The notes beneath the pieces were generated by a model, which worked only from the letters and a program-made list of their open reading frames with translations, had not been told where the DNA came from and searched no databases. The position numbers and the translations under genes are program-made. 56,762 nt of DNA from Oscillospiraceae bacterium. GTDB taxonomy: Bacteria; Bacillota; Clostridia; Saccharofermentanales; Saccharofermentanaceae. The stretch is from positions 1 through 56,762 of the forward strand of contig CADCLV010000009.1 of the NCBI GenBank assembly GCA_902802325.1. The letters run 5' to 3'. Shown one piece after another: positions 33,187 through 41,708 of this stretch (positions are counted from its first letter, which is position 1; the number at the start of each line of letters is the position of its first letter).

Positions 33187-33693
33187 ATGCCGACAGTGAC
33201 AAGGAATAAAAAAGTGGAAAGCCGCGGAAGAAAAGTAAAGGATATCCGCGACGAGAGATTTGGCCATCTGGTAGCGATCGAGGAGACTCCGGAGCGCTTT
33301 AACGGAAAGGTCATCTGGCTCTGCCGCTGTGACTGTGGAAACCTCATCAAGATCACCTCGCACCGTCTTCTTCATACGGAGATCAGCAACTGCTTTGATG
33401 AGAACTGTCCTTATCGCGATACTTCCCGAAAAGCACTGAAGGAAGAAGATTTTTCCGGCGATTCCCGCCGCTGCTCGTCTGCCATGGCCGATATCACCGG
33501 CCAGACATTCGGCGAGCTGACGGCCATCAAGATGACCGGCATCAAGAGCGGAAAGAACCTGCAGTGGTACTGCAAGTGCTCCTGCGGAAAAGAGATCAAG
33601 GCTTTTGAAAGAGAGCTGCTGCGCGGAATCAAGGTAAACTGTGGTGTGACCCATCACCGTCCGGGCATGCCTGCTGTCCGCCCCGGAAAATAA
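33187..33693 (+). CDS. Small basic protein with two CxCxCG modules (AP2-like)
   Basis: 168 residues. Two copies of the same module: RFGHLVAI...WLCRCDCGNLIKITSHRLL...C and TFGELTAI...WYCKCSCGKEIKAFERELLRG...CG. This R/TFGxLxxI...W.CxCxCG...LxxG...CG pattern is known from phage and mobile-element proteins with AP2 or HNH-type DNA-binding regions. Here neither an HNH site nor any other catalytic motif is seen, so DNA or RNA binding is the most likely role. No classical ribosome site precedes the ATG at 33187; GGGATTGAGAA lies just ahead. Stand-alone gene with its own promoter and terminator. Confidence 0.8.
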   Translation: MPTVTRNKKVESRGRKVKDIRDERFGHLVAIEETPERFNGKVIWLCRCDCGNLIKITSHRLLHTEISNCFDENCPYRDTSRKALKEEDFSGDSRRCSSAMADITGQTFGELTAIKMTGIKSGKNLQWYCKCSCGKEIKAFERELLRGIKVNCGVTHHRPGMPAVRPGK

Positions 33694-33729
33694 ACCGACC
33701 CGAAAAAAAGAGAATAAACCGGTTCAAGA

Positions 33730-33768
33730 ACGTCCAAATCCATGTACCGCAAGGATTTGGGCGTTTTG
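33730..33768 (+). terminator. Rho-independent terminator
   Basis: ACGTCCAAATCC (33730-33741) pairs with GGATTTGGGCGT (33753-33764), followed by TTT. Confidence 0.8.
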
Positions 33769-33793
33769 CACATAAAAAATTCGAAAAAAAGTG

Positions 33794-33827
33794 TTTTCAA
33801 GATAGAATCAGAAGTGTAAAATTTTAC
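33794..33827 (+). promoter_or_regulatory. glmM promoter with palindrome over the -10
   Basis: TTTTCA (33794-33799), 17 bp, TAAAAT (33817-33822). The 12-bp perfect palindrome GTAAAATTTTAC (33816-33827) covers the -10. It could be an operator or a chance result of AT-rich sequence. Confidence 0.5.
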
Positions 33828-33856
33828 CAGAATACGAAAATGAGGAGTTTTTTCAT

Positions 33857-35227
33857 ATGGGCAAATATTTTGGCACAGATGGTTTCCGCGGTAAGGCCGG
33901 TGTGGTTCTGACTGCTGAACATGCGTTTAAGACAGGCCGTTTCCTCGGCTGGTATTATGCACAGAAACATCTTCAGACGGGTGATTCCGCAAAGATCGTG
34001 ATCGGCAAAGATACGCGCCGTTCTTCTTATATGTTTGAAAATGCACTGGCATCGGGTATTGCCTCTTCGGGCGCCGATGCTTATTTATTGCATGTCACCA
34101 CGACTCCGTGCGTCAGCTACATCACGCGTACAGAGGATTTCGACTGTGGTGTCATGATCTCCGCCAGCCACAATCCGTATTACGATAACGGTATCAAGCT
34201 GATGAATTTCGAAGGCGAAAAGATGGATGACGATCTGCAGGATCAGATCGAGAAGTACATCGACGGCGAGCTGGAAGAACTGCCTTTCGCTTCGGAAGAC
34301 AAGATCGGTAAGACTGTAGACTACTACTCCGGCAGAAACCGTTATATCGGCTATCTGGTCGGTCTGGCTACCAAGTCCTATGAGAAGCATAAGATCGGTC
34401 TGGACTGCGCAAACGGCAGCTCCTGGATGATCGGCCGTTCTGTATTTGATGCCCTGGGCGCCAAGACCTATGTCATCAACAATACTCCGGACGGTGTCAA
34501 CATCAATACCGGCTGCGGCTCCACCCACATTGAGGGACTGCAGAAGTATGTAGTAGAGAATAAACTGGATCTGGGTTTTGCCTTCGACGGTGACGCAGAC
34601 CGCTGCCTGGCTGTCGATGAACTGGGTAATGTCGTAAACGGCGACAAGATCATGTACATCTGCAGTAAGTATATGAAGGAAAAGGGTCACCTGGCCAACA
34701 ACACCGTTGTTACCACAATCATGAGTAACTTCGGTCTTTATAAGGCACTGGACGAGGCAGGTATCTCCTATGAGAAGACAGCTGTCGGTGACCGTTATGT
34801 TTATGAGAACATGAAAGAGAACGGCCACATGATCGGCGGCGAGCAGTCCGGTCACGTTATCTTCAGAAAGTATGCCCACACCGGTGACGGTATCCTCACC
34901 GCAGTCATGCTGATGGAAGTTCTTCTGGCCACAAATCTCCCGCTTTCCGTACTGGCCAGCGGCTGCGAGATGTACCCGCAGGTGCTGAAGAATGTTGTTG
35001 TTGACGATAAGGACGGAACATTGGAAGATCCGGCTGTAAAGGCACAGGTGGAAGCCTGCACTGCAGAGCTGGGTGACAACGGCCGTGTGCTTCTTAGAAA
35101 GAGCGGCACCGAGCCTGTACTCCGTGTTATGTCCGAAGCCGGCACACTGGAAGAGTGCGAGAAGCAGGTTGATGCCATCATCGCATCCATGGAAAAGAGC
35201 GGCCATCTTGTGGAGGTAAAGAAATAA
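33857..35227 (+). CDS. glmM: Phosphoglucosamine mutase (GlmM)
   Basis: 456 residues, normal length. It interconverts glucosamine 6- and 1-phosphate on the way to UDP-GlcNAc and peptidoglycan. Motifs: N-terminal KYFGTDGFRG, the phosphoserine loop ISASHNP (Ser104), the metal loop DGDADRC, and C-terminal RKSGTEPVLRVM. ATGAGGAG stands upstream. The last base of its stop is the first base of the acyltransferase start. Confidence 0.97.
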   Translation: MGKYFGTDGFRGKAGVVLTAEHAFKTGRFLGWYYAQKHLQTGDSAKIVIGKDTRRSSYMFENALASGIASSGADAYLLHVTTTPCVSYITRTEDFDCGVMISASHNPYYDNGIKLMNFEGEKMDDDLQDQIEKYIDGELEELPFASEDKIGKTVDYYSGRNRYIGYLVGLATKSYEKHKIGLDCANGSSWMIGRSVFDALGAKTYVINNTPDGVNINTGCGSTHIEGLQKYVVENKLDLGFAFDGDADRCLAVDELGNVVNGDKIMYICSKYMKEKGHLANNTVVTTIMSNFGLYKALDEAGISYEKTAVGDRYVYENMKENGHMIGGEQSGHVIFRKYAHTGDGILTAVMLMEVLLATNLPLSVLASGCEMYPQVLKNVVVDDKDGTLEDPAVKAQVEACTAELGDNGRVLLRKSGTEPVLRVMSEAGTLEECEKQVDAIIASMEKSGHLVEVKK

Positions 35228-35895
35228 TGTATACGATCAACGACCTTTATGATCTGACCCAGACTTATCCTGAGGTCAAAGAATACCTTGGTAAATTCAC
35301 TTATCCCTGGGAAGCCCTTTCCGGCATCTCTGACCTGATCCTGGAGATCGGTAAGAATCTTCCGGAAGACGAATTCGATCATCCGTCCGAGGATGTGTGG
35401 ATCGCAAAGGATGCAAAGGTATTTGCGACAGCCTATATCGGCGGTCCGTGCATCATCGGCCATAAGACCGAAGTCCGTCAGTGTGCTTTCGTAAGAGGAT
35501 CCGCACTGGTAGGTGAGGGCTGCGTAGTGGGTAACTCTACTGAGCTGAAGAATGTGATCCTCTTTAACAGCGTACAGGTTCCGCACTATAACTACGTCGG
35601 TGACTCCATCCTGGGTTATAAATCCCATATGGGTGCCGGTTCCATCACCAGTAACGTTAAGAGCGATAAGCTTCCGGTCGTCATTAAAAACGGCGACGAG
35701 AAGATCGAGACCGGAAGAAAAAAGGTCGGCGCCATGCTGGGTGATTTCGTAGAGGTCGGCTGTAACAGCGTATTGAATCCGGGTACGGTGATCGGAAGAA
35801 ACAGTAATGTCTACCCGACATCCTGCGTCCGCGGTGTGATCCCGGAGAACAGCATTTATAAAGATCAAGGGAACATCGTGATCAAGAGAAAGTAA
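35227..35895 (+). CDS. Left-handed beta-helix (hexapeptide) acyl/nucleotidyl-type protein
   Basis: 222 residues. After an N-terminal helical part (about 1-50) there are hexapeptide repeats (IAKDAKVFATAYIGGPCIIGHKTEV...) through about residue 200, as in GlmU C-terminal acetyltransferase domains. There is a HYNYVGDSILG segment, close to the HxNYxGDxxxG found around the acetyl-CoA site of GlmU, so glucosamine-1-phosphate acetylation is a reasonable inference given coupling to glmM. There is no pyrophosphorylase domain. GGAGG is at a good distance. A terminator follows at once. Confidence 0.88.
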   Translation: MYTINDLYDLTQTYPEVKEYLGKFTYPWEALSGISDLILEIGKNLPEDEFDHPSEDVWIAKDAKVFATAYIGGPCIIGHKTEVRQCAFVRGSALVGEGCVVGNSTELKNVILFNSVQVPHYNYVGDSILGYKSHMGAGSITSNVKSDKLPVVIKNGDEKIETGRKKVGAMLGDFVEVGCNSVLNPGTVIGRNSNVYPTSCVRGVIPENSIYKDQGNIVIKRK

Positions 35896-35900
35896 AGAAG

Positions 35901-35934
35901 AAGGCGCGCGTGACCGTCAAGCGCGTCTTTTTAT
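35901..35934 (+). terminator. Rho-independent terminator after the glmM operon
   Basis: GGCGCGC (35903-35909) pairs with GCGCGTC (35921-35927), then T's. Confidence 0.75.
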
Positions 35935-35979
35935 ATACTGCGTAAACCATATAGGATAAAGTACAAGGAGGTACATTTT

Positions 35980-36714
35980 ATGAAAGTGATTATCGCAGAG
36001 AATTATCAGGATGCCAGCAAGAAGGCGGCAGACATCATGGAGAAGATCATCCGTGAAAAGCCGACCTGCACCATCGGTCTGGCAACCGGCAGCAGCCCGG
36101 TCGGCATGTATCAGGAGCTGTCCCGCCGCTGCAAGGAAGAGGGTCTGGACTTCTCCAAGATCCATTCCGTAAATCTGGACGAGTATGTAGGTCTTGAGCC
36201 GACACACAACCAGAGCTACCGCTATTTCATGGACAGCAATCTCTTCAATCACATCAACATCGACAAGGCCAATACTTATGTTGCCAAGGGTATCGGCGAT
36301 GTGGAAGAGAATCTGAAGGAATTCAACGAAGTACTGGATAAGGCAGATATCGAGATCCAGGTGCTGGGTGTCGGCCCGGATGGTCACCTGGGCTTTAACG
36401 AGCCGGGTCCGGTCCTCTTTGACGGTGCACATAAGGAAGTGCTGGATGAGTCCACCATCGATGCCAATGCGCGTTTCTTCGCTTCCCGTGATGAAGTTCC
36501 GCGTTATGCCGTTACCATGGGTATGGGCAACATCATGCGTGCTAAAGCTCTTCTGATGATCATCAACGGCAACAAGAAGGATGCGGCCACCAAGCTTCTG
36601 ATGAACGATCAGATCGATCCGATGTGCCCGGCTACCTTCATGAGACTTCATAGAGATGCTACTGTAGTTCTCGAAAAGAAGCTCGCTCTGGAGATCGGTT
36701 ATATCAAAGAGTAA
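35980..36714 (+). CDS. nagB: Glucosamine-6-phosphate deaminase (NagB)
   Basis: 244 residues. It turns glucosamine 6-phosphate into fructose 6-phosphate and ammonia, opposing amino-sugar synthesis. The GLATGSSPVGMY phosphate loop, NLDEYVGL with the catalytic Asp, and GVGPDGHLGFNEPG with the active-site His and Glu are all present. AAGGAGG stands 8 nt ahead. It lies just after the glmM operon but is separated from it by a terminator, so the two opposing activities are transcribed separately. nagA is not adjacent. Confidence 0.97.
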   Translation: MKVIIAENYQDASKKAADIMEKIIREKPTCTIGLATGSSPVGMYQELSRRCKEEGLDFSKIHSVNLDEYVGLEPTHNQSYRYFMDSNLFNHINIDKANTYVAKGIGDVEENLKEFNEVLDKADIEIQVLGVGPDGHLGFNEPGPVLFDGAHKEVLDESTIDANARFFASRDEVPRYAVTMGMGNIMRAKALLMIINGNKKDAATKLLMNDQIDPMCPATFMRLHRDATVVLEKKLALEIGYIKE

Positions 36715-36734
36715 TCGAGACACAAACAGAAAAA

Positions 36735-36779
36735 GAAAGGGTCCGAAGGAGTAATTCCCTCGGACCCTCTTTTTATTTT
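36735..36779 (+). terminator. Rho-independent terminator after nagB
   Basis: AGGGTCCGA (36738-36746) pairs with TCGGACCCT (36760-36768); CTTTTTATTTT tail. Confidence 0.9.
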
Positions 36780-36815
36780 GTGCCGCATGAGCCTGAAACC
36801 CGCATAAATACGCGA

Positions 36816-36845
36816 TGTTACGGAGAGTAACAGTGCTGTCACAGC
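36816..36845. promoter_or_regulatory. Two adjacent palindromes ahead of the XRE gene
   Basis: TGTTAC-GGAGA-GTAACA (36816-36832) is followed by GCTGT-C-ACAGC (36835-36845), about 95 nt before the regulator. Both are plausible operators for an autoregulated XRE repressor. No convincing -35/-10 pair was found here. Confidence 0.4.
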
Positions 36846-36939
36846 TCGTCTATGGTGTTTTATGTCTTGCTCAACGTAAGATGGCATCACAAACAAAACG
36901 GGCCACGAAGTGGTAAGATGAAAAAAGGAGAACATGACT

Positions 36940-37512
36940 ATGACATTAGGTGAAAAGATTAAAGAAGCAAGAAAAGAAGCAGGGTTATCACAGGAACAGC
37001 TGGCCGAGAAGATGTCTGTTTCAAGATCCGCGATCGCAAAGTGGGAAACAGATAAAGGAATCCCGGATGTGAACAATCTGAAAGTGATGTCCCAGCTTCT
37101 GGGCGTGAGTATCGATTATCTTCTGGATGACGGGGAGAAGATCAGCTTTAATGAGATCAAAGAACCAATCAATCTCGAAGATTTTGAGAAGACCGGCAAA
37201 TGCAGAGATAAAAAAGACGCTGCCTGCCTGGCCAAGCACAAAGATGCCAGTGCGATCTATGCACTGATACCAACTAAGAAAATGACCACGGCGGAGAAGA
37301 TCTTTGATTTTCTCGTCCAACCCGGAATTGTTGATGTGCTGGACCGGTTTAAGGAACTTGCCGGATTCTATCTTGTGGAAAAAGGAAGCAGACAGTATTT
37401 CGTAAAGGTCACCAACGATTTTATTACTACAAATGAACTGGCAGAGAAAGTCTCCGGGAATAAATTCGTTCTTGGCGATCACAAATACAGAAAAGGGTAC
37501 AAGATCTTATAA
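36940..37512 (+). CDS. XRE-family transcriptional regulator
   Basis: About 190 residues. The N-terminal helix-turn-helix (about 4-58, LGEKIKEARKEAGLSQEQLAE...SRSAIAKWETDKGIPD) is a classical Xre/Cro-type domain. The C-terminal 120 residues are not a known sensor domain to me; the last part (VKVTNDFITTNEL) may be a small alpha/beta domain. AAGGAG (36925-36930) is 9 nt before 36940 and 3 nt before an alternative ATG at 36934. Single gene between the nagB terminator and the hairpin at 37525; no neighbouring target is evident. Confidence 0.9.
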   Translation: MTLGEKIKEARKEAGLSQEQLAEKMSVSRSAIAKWETDKGIPDVNNLKVMSQLLGVSIDYLLDDGEKISFNEIKEPINLEDFEKTGKCRDKKDAACLAKHKDASAIYALIPTKKMTTAEKIFDFLVQPGIVDVLDRFKELAGFYLVEKGSRQYFVKVTNDFITTNELAEKVSGNKFVLGDHKYRKGYKIL

Positions 37513-37524
37513 GCCTGATGAAAA

Positions 37525-37580
37525 AATACCTTCTCGTGCTGTCCCCTTGCACTTTGTCCTGCGGAGGCACGGAAGGTATT
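37525..37580. terminator. Hairpin with conserved core (copy B)
   Basis: Outer stem AATACCTTC (37525-37533) with GAAGGTATT (37572-37580); inner CGTGC (37535-37539) with GCACG (37567-37571) and TCC with GGA. The minus strand leaves the stem into six T's, a good terminator for the DUF2298 operon, whose stop is 29 bp away. The plus-strand tail is weaker. The inner core (GTGCTGTCC and 17 nt ending GGAGGCACGG) is the same as in the hairpin at 92-175, in opposite orientation. Confidence 0.75.
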
Positions 37581-37608
37581 ATTCTCTCTGATTTAATAGC
37601 GGCAATCG

Positions 37609-40600
37609 TTACTGCACTTTATAGATCTTCAGGCTTTCGTCACTGGATGTGAATACAACTTCGCCAAGGCTGTTGAGGCACGGGTAGTAGATGAGGCCGA
37701 ACTCATCCAGCTCCATGGAACCACAGATAACGTAGGTGATGTCATAAAGGTGCAGGAGACGGGATACTTCCGAAACATCTGTACTGGTGTAAATGGTGGC
37801 CACGTCGTGCTGGCGCGGGTAAACATAAAGCTGCAGTACATCCTTTTCCGGATCGCTTTCAAATTCACCTGTCTCCGGGTTGATCCAGCCCTGGAAATGC
37901 CACAGCCACTCATGGGTCTGCCAGCCGACCACATCCGGAAGACCGGTGTAGGCGGCTACGATACAGCGCTCGGTATAACTGTAACCATAGGCCTCGCAGA
38001 TGTTTCTTGAACCTTCCACATTTTCGTTGAGCCAGTCAATGGCTTCCTTGTAAGGCGTCATAGAACCGGCCACTCGCTTGGTCTGGTCGTTATAGGTATA
38101 CTCGGTCGGAATGCAGTCTGGTAAATATGCGGTGCCGTCCAGTCCCTGATAATTGGAAGAGGAGATCTTACCGGATCTCTGATCCAGTGCGCGAATCGTG
38201 TAGTGGCCGGGGATCGCAAGGATCACGATCAGCATGACGATCGATACCGTAAGTCCCCAGTAGGAGAGATTGCCCTGACGGGTCATATGCGCCATGAAAC
38301 GGAAGACCGTATAGGCCATGACCAGAGAAAGGATAATAAATCCGGCAAAAGTGAATTTGAACATGGTATTGGCACGCTGGTTGTCTGCGCCGTAGATATC
38401 TCTTACGTACATTACTTCCGGTGCCAGAAGGAGCATGATACCTACGAAGGTCATACCCACCATGAAGATATCCACGATGGAACGCTTTCTGAAGAAGCGG
38501 CAGAGGAGATTGTCTCCCAGCTTGGCAAACCAGTATTCCAGTGTCTTATAGATATAACCGAGAAGCAGGAACAGACGGGGCGTATCGTTTTCCGGCTCGA
38601 AAGACTCTTCGGAAGGTTCTGCTTCTTTTTCCGAAGCTTTGGAAGCAGATGCTTTGCCCGACCGTTTCGGGAAAGAAGACTTGATGCTTTCTTCCACGTC
38701 CGGGTCCATATCCGGATCCATGTCCGGATCCGAAGAACTGTTTTCGGAGAAATCGCCTGACGCAGGATCCGAAGATGCATTTCCGGCATAAGAATAAGCG
38801 ATCGGACGGTCCGGCTTACGAAGAGAAAGGGGATCCGGAAGGATGGGCTTCTTTTCTTTGGCGATGCCCTGCCGGCGGGTGGCAATGACCAGGACTACCA
38901 GCGAGATCGGGATCAGAAGATGCACGAGCCACAGGATCAGGAACTGGAAGACCGAGGTGTGACGGTCGACAGGTGCGATGAAGTTGGAGATCATATCGAA
39001 ATGCTCGTTAAAGGACAACGAGATCAGGCTCGCTAGTGAGAACAGCATGGCCATGGCGGTACCGGTCCTGGAAAAAGCGGAAGGACAGCCGGTGGTCAGA
39101 AGGAACGCGATCACGAATACCAGGACCTGAAGGACGAAGTGCAGGAATACGTTGCTGCCGAATTTCAGATAGACGCCCAGGATGCCGCCCAGCTCGAATA
39201 TAAAGATCAGGAAGCTGCTGAAGGTCACAAGGTAAGTGGATCTTCGGGCCTGATAGACCAGAAGGCCCATGGCGCAGAATATGAAATAGATCAGGAAATC
39301 CCAGTAGTTGCACATCTGGGCCAGACCCAGAAGGTAGGCGCAGAAGAAAAATTCCGGACGGAGGATGTAGCCCATTTCATTTACCAGATTTACCTTAAAG
39401 TGCTTGAAGTGGTACATCTGGGTATCGTGCTTGTCCGGGAACTTGGCCCGGTATACCGCCACGAAAATAAAGGCAATGATCAAAAGGACAATGGTCATGC
39501 TGACTACGTGGGCATGAAGGTCGCCGATCAGATAAGAATAGAAGGGGAACTCATGGATCGTATAGTCCGCCTTGGCCGTGATGTCCAGTGCTTTTGGATT
39601 CGGATTATGGCCGATGAAACGGGTGGAGTTCGGATAGAAGAAGCCGCCTGTCTCGCCGACGTTGATCCCCAGTTTTTCCCAGATCTTCCAGAAAAGCATC
39701 TTGTTACCGAAGCTCTGCTCGTCGTAGAAGAAGGAGTGGGAGTTTCCGAGGAAAATGGTGCATACTCCGGAAAGAAGTCCGGCAAACGGCAGGTACCAGG
39801 TGGAAACCTGGCAGTCACGTTTCTGACGGAGCGCATCCAGGAAAAGCTGGCCCAGTGAGAAGGCCGAGGCGAAAGGAAGGGCGATGGCGGAGCACATGGA
39901 AATGGTGTAGGCCACTTCGGAACGGGTGCCCAGCATCTTGGTCAGATAAGAGAAAATATACTGGCCGTAGTAGTAATAGTTAATGGGCTTTCCGGCAAGC
40001 CACGGATCTTTGGCCGGAAGTGCGTCATAGCGGAGCATGGAATTCATGAAGCCGAAGTTCATGATCTTCTCTTCGCCGTTGATCCTGGGGTACATGCCCT
40101 TGCAGAAACACAGGAAAGCCAGAACGATAATAAACAGCGCCTCTTCCCCGATGATGTGATATACGTTGGATTTCTTGGAAAGGGCGGAAATAGCGGAATC
40201 GCGGGTGATGGGGATCCCCCAGCAGACGATGGCCAGAAGGAAGAACATCACGATGGTCATGGGCCGGTTAAAGGACTCCCAGATCCCAAGGTACGAGATC
40301 AGCCAGACGGGACCGGTGGTCAGAAGGATGCCTAAGGAACGGGAAAAACCGTATCCGGCGGAAACAAAGTCCCGGAAGAAATAGGAGACCAGCGGGAAGG
40401 TGGCCCAGCCGTAAAGGTAGAACATACTCCACCAGGTGACGAAGTCGGCCATGTCGCTCTTGAGGTAATACCCGGCAAGAAGAGCTACGAGGGCGGGGGT
40501 CAGAAGAAGCAGGAAACGGATGGTGACGGCTTTGAGATCCACCGGATGCAGATCTCTTTTCTGCTGCGGATCGCGGATGGCGCGGATCGGCCGGACTTCC

Positions 40601-40647
40601 TGGTCCTGCTGTTTACTGCGGGTCGTCTTTGGGCTGGTCTTTTTCAC
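37609..40647 (-). CDS. DUF2298 (YYY-type) giant membrane protein
   Basis: 1012 residues. More than a dozen membrane spans with a long Glu/Ser/Asp-rich cytoplasmic insert near the middle (about 600-680) and an outside C-terminal domain with an YPRQHDVATIYTSTDVSEVSRLL end. The DUF2298 hallmark NYYYYGQY is at about 223-230, together with RINGEEKIMNF. Such proteins look like lipid-linked sugar transferases of the GT-C type, but their reaction is unknown. It starts at GTG 40647 with AAGGAGG just upstream, overlapping the FAD gene by 35 bp. Confidence 0.88.
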   Translation of the reverse strand: MKKTSPKTTRSKQQDQEVRPIRAIRDPQQKRDLHPVDLKAVTIRFLLLLTPALVALLAGYYLKSDMADFVTWWSMFYLYGWATFPLVSYFFRDFVSAGYGFSRSLGILLTTGPVWLISYLGIWESFNRPMTIVMFFLLAIVCWGIPITRDSAISALSKKSNVYHIIGEEALFIIVLAFLCFCKGMYPRINGEEKIMNFGFMNSMLRYDALPAKDPWLAGKPINYYYYGQYIFSYLTKMLGTRSEVAYTISMCSAIALPFASAFSLGQLFLDALRQKRDCQVSTWYLPFAGLLSGVCTIFLGNSHSFFYDEQSFGNKMLFWKIWEKLGINVGETGGFFYPNSTRFIGHNPNPKALDITAKADYTIHEFPFYSYLIGDLHAHVVSMTIVLLIIAFIFVAVYRAKFPDKHDTQMYHFKHFKVNLVNEMGYILRPEFFFCAYLLGLAQMCNYWDFLIYFIFCAMGLLVYQARRSTYLVTFSSFLIFIFELGGILGVYLKFGSNVFLHFVLQVLVFVIAFLLTTGCPSAFSRTGTAMAMLFSLASLISLSFNEHFDMISNFIAPVDRHTSVFQFLILWLVHLLIPISLVVLVIATRRQGIAKEKKPILPDPLSLRKPDRPIAYSYAGNASSDPASGDFSENSSSDPDMDPDMDPDVEESIKSSFPKRSGKASASKASEKEAEPSEESFEPENDTPRLFLLLGYIYKTLEYWFAKLGDNLLCRFFRKRSIVDIFMVGMTFVGIMLLLAPEVMYVRDIYGADNQRANTMFKFTFAGFIILSLVMAYTVFRFMAHMTRQGNLSYWGLTVSIVMLIVILAIPGHYTIRALDQRSGKISSSNYQGLDGTAYLPDCIPTEYTYNDQTKRVAGSMTPYKEAIDWLNENVEGSRNICEAYGYSYTERCIVAAYTGLPDVVGWQTHEWLWHFQGWINPETGEFESDPEKDVLQLYVYPRQHDVATIYTSTDVSEVSRLLHLYDITYVICGSMELDEFGLIYYPCLNSLGEVVFTSSDESLKIYKVQ

Positions 40648-41683
40648 GAGAAAAATCCTCCTTAATCTTCGTGACGGTGGCATTTGCCTGAGAAACACAG
40701 GCATCCATCCGGAACTTGGCATCCTCGGAAGAGGTCGGTGTCATGGCAAGACTGCATACATACAGACCGTCTACCGGCTGCAGGAACTCGTCCAGCGGGC
40801 GGTTAAGAGGCTTGGCATATCTTGTACGGGTCAGACGCCAGGTACGTACCGCGCTTCTTGTCACGCTGGGATTCATGTACTGCAGACGCTTAAAGAACGT
40901 CTTAAAGACCTCGGCATCTGTGGCGGTCCAGAGAGGCGCGGAGGTCAGAAAACTTCCGGACAGATAAAGGACATGACCGCCGTAACGGCGCTCGCCCACC
41001 ATGCTGGTGTGCTGGATAATGCGCTGGAACGGCTCGTCGTCAGTGATCTGCCGGGAATAGCATTCGGTAAAGGGAGTCTTCATGAGCATCAGAAGACACA
41101 TGTTGGCCTGATATGTCACGTCCATCAGGGAGTCGCGGAAGTCCGTCGGCATATTGAGGGCGTGAGTGATGTGCACGAGGTTTCGGCAGGATCCGGTATA
41201 CAGGATCGTGTCACACTCCAGGATAATGGAAGAAGAGTCCGCCAGGATACAGCGGACGCGGTAACGCGGACGGGTGGGATCTTCGCTTTCGGCGATCTCC
41301 GTAACGGTATAGCCGTACTGGATGATGCCCTGGTGGTCCGTGATCTCCTGTACCAGTGCAGATAAAAGAGAATGAAATCCGTTATCCAGATACCCCAGTT
41401 TCTTGCGGCTGGCGCGGCCGTACCACAAAGAGTCGTACCACTGAAGCTCGTCCGACAACCCCAGATCCTTCAAAAGAGCGATCAGGGCACGGTCGGAACG
41501 GCGGATGTGGTGGGGAAGAAGCTCGATATATTCAGAGCCCAGACGGGAACAGGCCAGCATGCCGCCCGGCGTGGACTGCTGCTCCACCACCTGCACACGG
41601 AAACCGGCCTGGGCCAGCTTATAGGCACAGACCAGTCCGGAAAGACCGGCACCGATCACACATATCGACGTTTTCCTGTCCAT
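40613..41683 (-). CDS. FAD-dependent amine-oxidase-like oxidoreductase
   Basis: 356 residues. The N-terminal Rossmann motif is VIGAGLSGLVCAYKLAQAG (9-27), followed by GGMLACSR, as in protoporphyrinogen oxidase/amine oxidase-like proteins. The C-terminal FAD-contact region is LYVCSLAMTPTS. It lacks specific substrate motifs. In several bacteria relatives of this family lie with lipid or polyprenol-sugar enzymes, which fits its place between DUF1015 and DUF2298. Start at 41683 with GGAGGAG 9 nt upstream; a longer frame toward 41869 runs inside the DUF1015 gene and is not real. Confidence 0.85.
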   Translation of the reverse strand: MDRKTSICVIGAGLSGLVCAYKLAQAGFRVQVVEQQSTPGGMLACSRLGSEYIELLPHHIRRSDRALIALLKDLGLSDELQWYDSLWYGRASRKKLGYLDNGFHSLLSALVQEITDHQGIIQYGYTVTEIAESEDPTRPRYRVRCILADSSSIILECDTILYTGSCRNLVHITHALNMPTDFRDSLMDVTYQANMCLLMLMKTPFTECYSRQITDDEPFQRIIQHTSMVGERRYGGHVLYLSGSFLTSAPLWTATDAEVFKTFFKRLQYMNPSVTRSAVRTWRLTRTRYAKPLNRPLDEFLQPVDGLYVCSLAMTPTSSEDAKFRMDACVSQANATVTKIKEDFSREKDQPKDDPQ

Positions 41684-41708
41684 AAGGGTGAATCTCCTCC
41701 CGCGCGTT

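Noticed and set aside
40648..40722. N-terminal extension of the DUF2298 gene
   Set aside because: It overlaps the FAD gene in another frame and lacks a ribosome site; GTG 40647 follows AAGGAGG.
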